This document shows, in pieces, positions 34,115 through 38,440 of a stretch of DNA of 38,440 nt. This stretch comes from an uncultured Clostridia bacterium (GTDB lineage Bacteria > Bacillota > Clostridia > Oscillospirales > Ruminococcaceae), in the NCBI GenBank assembly GCA_947589185.1, contig CANQCK010000011.1, positions 1 to 38,440 on the forward strand, in the 5' to 3' direction. A program made the position numbers and the translations under genes. The notes below the pieces were generated by a model, which worked only from the letters and a program-made list of their open reading frames with translations, was not told the origin of the DNA and searched no databases. Positions within the stretch are counted from its first letter, which is position 1, and each line of letters begins with the position of its first letter.

Positions 34115-34474
34115 ATGGCTTGGGAAATCAAAAACGACAGGCCGGTTTACATTCAGCTTGTGGAAGAGCTTGAGATGCGGATTCTCAACGGGACATATAC
34201 AGTGGGAACAAAGCTGTTGTCTGTAAGGGATCTGGCAGGCGAAGCACAGGTCAATCCAAACACAATGCAAAAAGCTTTAAGCGAGCTTGAGAAAAAAGGG
34301 CTTATATCTTCCAGGCGAACGTCGGGGAACTATATAACAGATGACGAAAAGCTAATTAGAGATTTAAGAACGGAGCTTGCGTCAAATGAAGTAGGAGAGT
34401 TCTGCGGAAAGGTAAAAAAGCTGGGGATAACCAAAAAAGAAACAATAGAATTAATCAATAAGGAGGACTTCTAA
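34115..34474 (+). CDS. GntR-family regulator, YtrA subfamily
   Basis: A 119-residue repressor with a winged helix-turn-helix (YIQLVEELEMRILNGTYTVGTKLLSVRDLAGEAQVNPNTMQKALSELEKKGLISS) and only a short C-terminal dimerisation segment. This is the hallmark of the YtrA subfamily, which controls adjacent ABC transporters, often in response to cell-wall antibiotics. The start follows AGAGAGGAAGG. It is followed by the ABC ATPase gene after one base, so all four genes form one operon. The palindrome at 34003-34028 is its probable target. Confidence 0.92.
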   Translation: MAWEIKNDRPVYIQLVEELEMRILNGTYTVGTKLLSVRDLAGEAQVNPNTMQKALSELEKKGLISSRRTSGNYITDDEKLIRDLRTELASNEVGEFCGKVKKLGITKKETIELINKEDF

Positions 34475-34475
34475 A

Positions 34476-35174
34476 ATGAGTGAAATTTTAAAATGCACAG
34501 GACTGACTAAAAAATACGGCAGTCTTGTTGCGCTTAACAATCTTGATTTGTCTGTAAATAAGGGGCAGATAATAGGTCTGCTCGGACCTAACGGAAGCGG
34601 TAAGACAACTCTTATAAAGCTGATAGCAGGTCTGCTCAAGCAAAATTCCGGAGAGCTTACGGTGAACGGAGAGAAGATAGGAATAAACACAAAAAAGATA
34701 GTATCCTATCTGCCGGAGCGTACATATATTCCTGATTGGATGAGAGTTGTCGACATAATAAAGATGTTTGAAAACTTTTATGAGGACTTCAATATTGAAA
34801 AGGTAAAAACTATGCTTGACAATCTGGGGATTAAGTTTAATCAGAGAATAAAGGCAATGTCAAAGGGTACTAAGGAAAAGCTTCAGCTTATTCTTGTTAT
34901 GAGCAGGGAGGCTCAGCTTTATCTGCTTGACGAGCCTATAGCGGGCGTCGATCCTGCGGCAAGGGACTATATTCTCCGCACTATTATTACAAACTACAAT
35001 CCTGAGGCGGCTGTAATAATTTCCACCCACCTGATCCAGGATATTGAAACAGTTCTGGACGATGTTATTATGATTCAGAACGGTAATTTGAAAATTCATA
35101 AGACAGTCGACGAAATTCGTGAGGAAAGCGGAAAATCAGTTGACGAGCTGTTCAGGGAGGTATTCAGATGTTAG
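34476..35174 (+). CDS. ABC transporter ATP-binding protein (YtrB/CcmA-like)
   Basis: The 232-residue ATPase of an ABC-2-type exporter. Walker A is GPNGSGKTT, Walker B is LYLLDEP, and the H-loop is in IISTHL. The signature motif is degenerate (MSKGTKEKLQL in place of LSGGQ), as is usual in the YtrB group. It likely powers export or resistance involving the membrane protein encoded next. Its stop overlaps the permease start by 7 bases, indicating coupled translation. AGGAGG precedes the ATG. Confidence 0.93.
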   Translation: MSEILKCTGLTKKYGSLVALNNLDLSVNKGQIIGLLGPNGSGKTTLIKLIAGLLKQNSGELTVNGEKIGINTKKIVSYLPERTYIPDWMRVVDIIKMFENFYEDFNIEKVKTMLDNLGIKFNQRIKAMSKGTKEKLQLILVMSREAQLYLLDEPIAGVDPAARDYILRTIITNYNPEAAVIISTHLIQDIETVLDDVIMIQNGNLKIHKTVDEIREESGKSVDELFREVFRC

Positions 35175-35986
35175 GAAAGTTATTTAAAACAGAATTCAAA
35201 GCGTCGGGAAGGCTTTATCTTCCTTTGTTTATTGGGGTTATATTCTTTGCGGTAGTTGAGCGTATTATGTTAGAGCTTGAGACAAGGGTATCAGATGAAT
35301 CTCTTGTGCTTAATATATTGTTCGGAGTTATCACCGTGATTTTTGTGCTTATTATAATAAGCGTATGCGTTTCGGGACAGTTTATTTCAATTTATCGGTT
35401 TTATAAGAGCGTGTTTACAGATGAAGGTTATCTTACAAACACTCTTCCTGTGAGCTCAAGTTCGATAATAATTTCAAAGCTGTTGGTCGGAGTATTGTAT
35501 ACGGTTTTCAGTTATATAGTTTTGTTTATTTCTGGATTTATAATGGTAGCCGGTAATTTGCTTACAAACGTATTGAACAGTTTAAGGATCACGTTTGGTA
35601 TTGAGAATACTCAGATAAGTTTGTTAGATTTTGTACTCAGCAGTATTATTAATTTAAGGCTTACTATTACACTTGTTGTATTATTAATTGTAGCTGCTTT
35701 ATTTTTCAATATTCTTATGTTTTATGTTGCGTTTGCAATCGGTAATATGGCAAACAGAAAAAAGGTTCTGCTTTCTATCATAATTTACATAGGTGTTGTC
35801 AATGTGCTGTCTTTTATAAGTGCAGGCGTTGCAGTATTTGTTGATTGGCTGACTTGGGATAATGTATTAATGGTGAACGTTATAAATATAACGCTGGCGA
35901 TTATTTTAGCGGTAATCGTTGTTATCGGTTTGGTTTGTTTCTTTGTAACAAACAAGATAATCAAGTCAAAGCTTAATCTTGAATAA
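35168..35986 (+). CDS. ABC transporter permease (ABC-2-like)
   Basis: A 272-residue membrane protein with about six hydrophobic helices, the first near residues 17-32 and the last near 240-263 (VINITLAIILAVIVVIGLVCFF). It shows no motif beyond the general ABC-2 layout. Its position between the ATPase and a lipoprotein, overlapping the former, identifies it as the membrane partner. The substrate is unknown; related YtrA-controlled systems respond to peptide or cell-wall antibiotics. Confidence 0.8.
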   Translation: MLGKLFKTEFKASGRLYLPLFIGVIFFAVVERIMLELETRVSDESLVLNILFGVITVIFVLIIISVCVSGQFISIYRFYKSVFTDEGYLTNTLPVSSSSIIISKLLVGVLYTVFSYIVLFISGFIMVAGNLLTNVLNSLRITFGIENTQISLLDFVLSSIINLRLTITLVVLLIVAALFFNILMFYVAFAIGNMANRKKVLLSIIIYIGVVNVLSFISAGVAVFVDWLTWDNVLMVNVINITLAIILAVIVVIGLVCFFVTNKIIKSKLNLE

Positions 35987-35998
35987 GGAGGCAGTATA

Positions 35999-37330
35999 AT
36001 GAAAAGGATTTTTAAAAGACTAATAGCTGTATTGTGCATTTGTACAATGCTTTTGAGCATATCGGGTTGTGTTTCAACGGCAAATACAAATAACGCAAAA
36101 TCTCTAAGTGCAAACAGCTCTTATAATATTGATGAATATGAAGAAGAAAGCGTTAAAATAGACTTTAATACAGGAATGTCGTTTTCTGAAAAGGGTTCGG
36201 TAAGGTTTGAGCCTAGAGGAGGTATTGAGTTAGTCGATTTTTGGGAGTATGGAGACGATAAAAACGATACTCTTTACTTCAACGGTTTAGACAAAGACGG
36301 TTTTGAGAATAATTTATTTTACGGTTCTGATATTGAGTGTGCATATGAATACAAAAATATGATTTATTTTTTAAGGCGAATATATGATAAGAAAAAAGCT
36401 ATATTTTACCGAACTCTATATAGAATGACATTAAAGGGTGAAGATTTAACAAAAATCACAACCATTATTCAAGAAAATGATATGAAATATAACGACTGGT
36501 ATGTTAATGATTACGAATTAAAGGAAGCTTATGTACAGAATAATACTTTGATATTAAGAATTTGCTATTACTATGATCCATATGGCGATGATAATGATTG
36601 GGAGTACAGCGACATATACAAAGTAGACTTAAAGACAGGAATTACTCAAAAGCTTTTAAAAACGCAGAAAAACATTGAGCTTGTGGCTGTAAAGTGCGAT
36701 AATGATTTTACATATCTTTATTTAAATCGTCTTGATTATGAATATAATAACGAGAATCCTGAGGTTTATAAAATAGACAACAAGACTAATAAAAGCAGTG
36801 TTGTGAAATACAACTTCGGCAATGTCAGCAGATACAAATTGTGTGCAGTTTACAATGGTATGCTTATATGTGAAAAGAATTCTGTTGTCAGCCTTATAAG
36901 TACAAATAAGAAACCTAAAACTGTTTATGATGGAAATTCAGTCAATGAAATAAGTTATATATTCTTATGTGATAGTGAAGTTATAATTAAATTCGATAAT
37001 TCTTCTTATTATTCATACAATCTTGAAACAGGAAAACTTATTGATAATGAACTTTCAAATGATATGAGCCGTGCCGTATATAAGCTGGGTGACAAATATC
37101 TGTGCTTTATAGAAGATGGACTTTCTGAAGATGAATATTTTGATAGGCTCGATGAGGTGTGGGGTATAGATGGCTATCAATGTTATTACTTGTCAAGTGT
37201 TGAAGACGTAAATGAGAATAAGCACAATTTTGAAAAGATAAAAAATCAACCTACTATGTCTTATCATTATGAATATTATCCTTATGTGAGTGATGAATAT
37301 GAATTTGATTATGATGAATATCAGCAATAA
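35999..37330 (+). CDS. Lipoprotein of unknown function, last gene of the ABC operon
   Basis: A 443-residue exported lipoprotein: basic start, hydrophobic core and lipobox LSISGC with Cys23. The mature protein is rich in Tyr, Asp and Asn and contains repeating short strands (for example LYRMTLKGEDLTKIT, DIYKVDLKTGITQKLL, EVYKIDNKTNKSSVV, YYSYNLETGKLI), suggesting a beta-propeller of the DUF5050 or similar kind. The C-terminus is Tyr/Glu/Asp-rich. AAGGAGG, 12 bases after the permease stop, makes it co-transcribed with the transporter. It may sense or bind the transported compound outside the cell, but that is a guess. Confidence 0.7.
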   Translation: MKRIFKRLIAVLCICTMLLSISGCVSTANTNNAKSLSANSSYNIDEYEEESVKIDFNTGMSFSEKGSVRFEPRGGIELVDFWEYGDDKNDTLYFNGLDKDGFENNLFYGSDIECAYEYKNMIYFLRRIYDKKKAIFYRTLYRMTLKGEDLTKITTIIQENDMKYNDWYVNDYELKEAYVQNNTLILRICYYYDPYGDDNDWEYSDIYKVDLKTGITQKLLKTQKNIELVAVKCDNDFTYLYLNRLDYEYNNENPEVYKIDNKTNKSSVVKYNFGNVSRYKLCAVYNGMLICEKNSVVSLISTNKKPKTVYDGNSVNEISYIFLCDSEVIIKFDNSSYYSYNLETGKLIDNELSNDMSRAVYKLGDKYLCFIEDGLSEDEYFDRLDEVWGIDGYQCYYLSSVEDVNENKHNFEKIKNQPTMSYHYEYYPYVSDEYEFDYDEYQQ

Positions 37331-37341
37331 GATATGAATGA

Positions 37342-37372
37342 AATGCCGGAGTAGTTTGACTGCTCCGGCATT
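37342..37372 (+). terminator. Terminator of the gntR-ABC operon
   Basis: AATGCCGGAG/CTCCGGCATT stem extended by AG/CT, followed by TTTT. Confidence 0.85.
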
Positions 37373-37426
37373 TTGGTATAAAGACATATTTTTGCATAGT
37401 ATCATAATCAAGAGACAAAAAACTTA

Positions 37427-37455
37427 TTGCAAAATAATGTGTATTATGGTAGAAT
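37427..37455 (+). promoter_or_regulatory. Promoter of galE
   Basis: TTGCAA (37427-37432), 17-base spacer, TAGAAT (37450-37455). Confidence 0.65.
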
Positions 37456-37510
37456 AACAAAAGACAAAATACCGCATTTTTGTCAATCAGGAAAAGGACG
37501 GGTATTTTTT

Positions 37511-38440
37511 ATGAAAGAAACAATATTGGTAACAGGCGGAGCAGGATTTATCGGAAGCCATACCGCTGTCGAACTTTTGGATAGCGGCTACAGCGTTATT
37601 ATAGTTGATAATTTCAGCAATTCAAAGCCTGAGGTTCTGGATAAGATAAGGCAGATAACAGGCAAGGATTTTAAATTCTATGAAGAGGATTTGCTCAACT
37701 TAGACGGCATATCAAAGATATTTGATGAAAACAAAATAGACGCTGTAATTCATTTTGCAGGGCTGAAAGCGGTAGGCGAATCGGTCGAGAAGCCTGTTGA
37801 GTATTATCACAATAATATAACGGGAAGTCTTATGCTTATCAAGGCTATGAAAAATCACGGCTGCAAAAAGATAGTATTCTCGTCGTCGGCTACAGTATAC
37901 GGAATTAATAATCGAGTGCCGTTTGTTGAGGATATGCCTACTTCTGCTACAAATCCATATGGATATACAAAGGTTATGATCGAGCAGATCCTGCGTGATG
38001 TTTATGTTTCAGACAATGAGTGGAGCGTTTCTCTGCTTAGATATTTTAATCCGATAGGTGCTCACAAGAGCGGTCTAATCGGTGAAGATCCGAACGGCAT
38101 ACCTAACAATCTGCTGCCTTATATCGGAAAGGTAGCGGTAGGTCAGTTACCTCAGCTTAATGTTTTCGGAGACGATTATGATACTCCTGACGGAACGGGC
38201 GTGCGTGATTATATTCACGTCTGCGATTTAGCTTCGGGTCATCTGTGTGCATTAAAGTATGTTCTTGAGAATAAGGGCGTTGAGGCTGTAAACTTAGGCA
38301 CAGGAAAAGGCTCAAGCGTACTTGATGTTCTTCACAGTTTTGAAAAAGCTTGCGGAAAAGAGCTGCCTTATGAGATAAAGCCGAGACGTGCAGGGGATAT
38401 TGCAACTTGTTATGCGAACACGGACAAGGCAAAAAGGCTG
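37511..38440 (+). CDS. galE: UDP-glucose 4-epimerase (3' end outside the window)
   Basis: Interconverts UDP-glucose and UDP-galactose for galactose use and surface polysaccharides. The 310 visible residues show NAD-binding GGAGFIGSHTAVELL at about 9-23, HFAGLKAVGES, the catalytic SSSATVYG and YGYTK (Tyr/Lys pair), LRYFNPIGAH and DGTGVRDYIHVCDLA. Some 25-30 residues are expected beyond the edge. AAAAGGACGG precedes the ATG. It is similar in fold, but not closely, to rfbB at 27673. Confidence 0.95.
   Translation, partial: MKETILVTGGAGFIGSHTAVELLDSGYSVIIVDNFSNSKPEVLDKIRQITGKDFKFYEEDLLNLDGISKIFDENKIDAVIHFAGLKAVGESVEKPVEYYHNNITGSLMLIKAMKNHGCKKIVFSSSATVYGINNRVPFVEDMPTSATNPYGYTKVMIEQILRDVYVSDNEWSVSLLRYFNPIGAHKSGLIGEDPNGIPNNLLPYIGKVAVGQLPQLNVFGDDYDTPDGTGVRDYIHVCDLASGHLCALKYVLENKGVEAVNLGTGKGSSVLDVLHSFEKACGKELPYEIKPRRAGDIATCYANTDKAKRL

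Overview
The window looks like part of a low-GC, spore-forming Firmicute of the class Clostridia, probably a gut Ruminococcaceae/Oscillospiraceae relative. This is inferred from a YpeB-type spore germination gene, strong AGGAGG-type ribosome sites, frequent GTG/TTG starts, sigma-A promoters with 17-bp spacers, and secreted Big2/Fn3/CAP-domain proteins. I see no tRNA, rRNA, CRISPR array, transposase or replication origin.

Layout. 1-2.8 kb: ypeB and enolase (+). 2.8-3.1 kb: a hairpin-rich repeat (copy 1) lying between two identical terminators. 3.1-6.6 kb: a giant YfhO-family membrane protein (-). 6.7-7.7 kb: endonuclease III (+) and a small helical protein (-). 7.8-10.8 kb: secA (+) behind a structured leader that contains a 21-codon upstream ORF with a good ribosome site. 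10.8-11.2 kb: repeat copy 2. 11.2-15.9 kb: three tandem paralogous solute-binding lipoproteins (-), each with its own promoter and terminator and no permease alongside. 16.2-20.1 kb: a copper P-type ATPase whose C-terminal metallochaperone domain has its own in-frame ribosome site and ATG, then a beta-lactamase-family serine hydrolase. 20.2-22.3 kb: a secreted M23 peptidase. 22.4-25.2 kb: feoA-feoB plus a small membrane protein (-). 25.4-26.8 kb: a CAP-domain secreted protein (-). 26.9-27.6 kb: decayed coding sequence. 27.7-28.7 kb: rfbB (+). 28.8-31.5 kb: ACT-domain protein, hom and thrB (-), the threonine branch. 31.6-32.3 kb: repeat copy 3, then a divergent ribbon-helix-helix/XRE regulator pair. 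32.4-33.8 kb: NADP glutamate dehydrogenase (-). 34.1-37.3 kb: a YtrA-type GntR regulator, ABC ATPase, permease and lipoprotein (+). 37.5 kb to the end: galE, cut by the window edge.

Most genes are housekeeping (glycolysis, secretion, DNA repair, iron and copper handling, amino-acid synthesis, envelope sugars). The less ordinary content is regulatory: (1) a family of hairpin-array repeats found inside duplicated terminators, with pair-preserving base changes between copies; (2) the secA leader with its upstream ORF; (3) a copA gene that appears able to yield a free CopZ-like chaperone by internal initiation; (4) a conserved promoter module shared by two of the three solute-binding paralogues; (5) several palindromes that overlap promoters.
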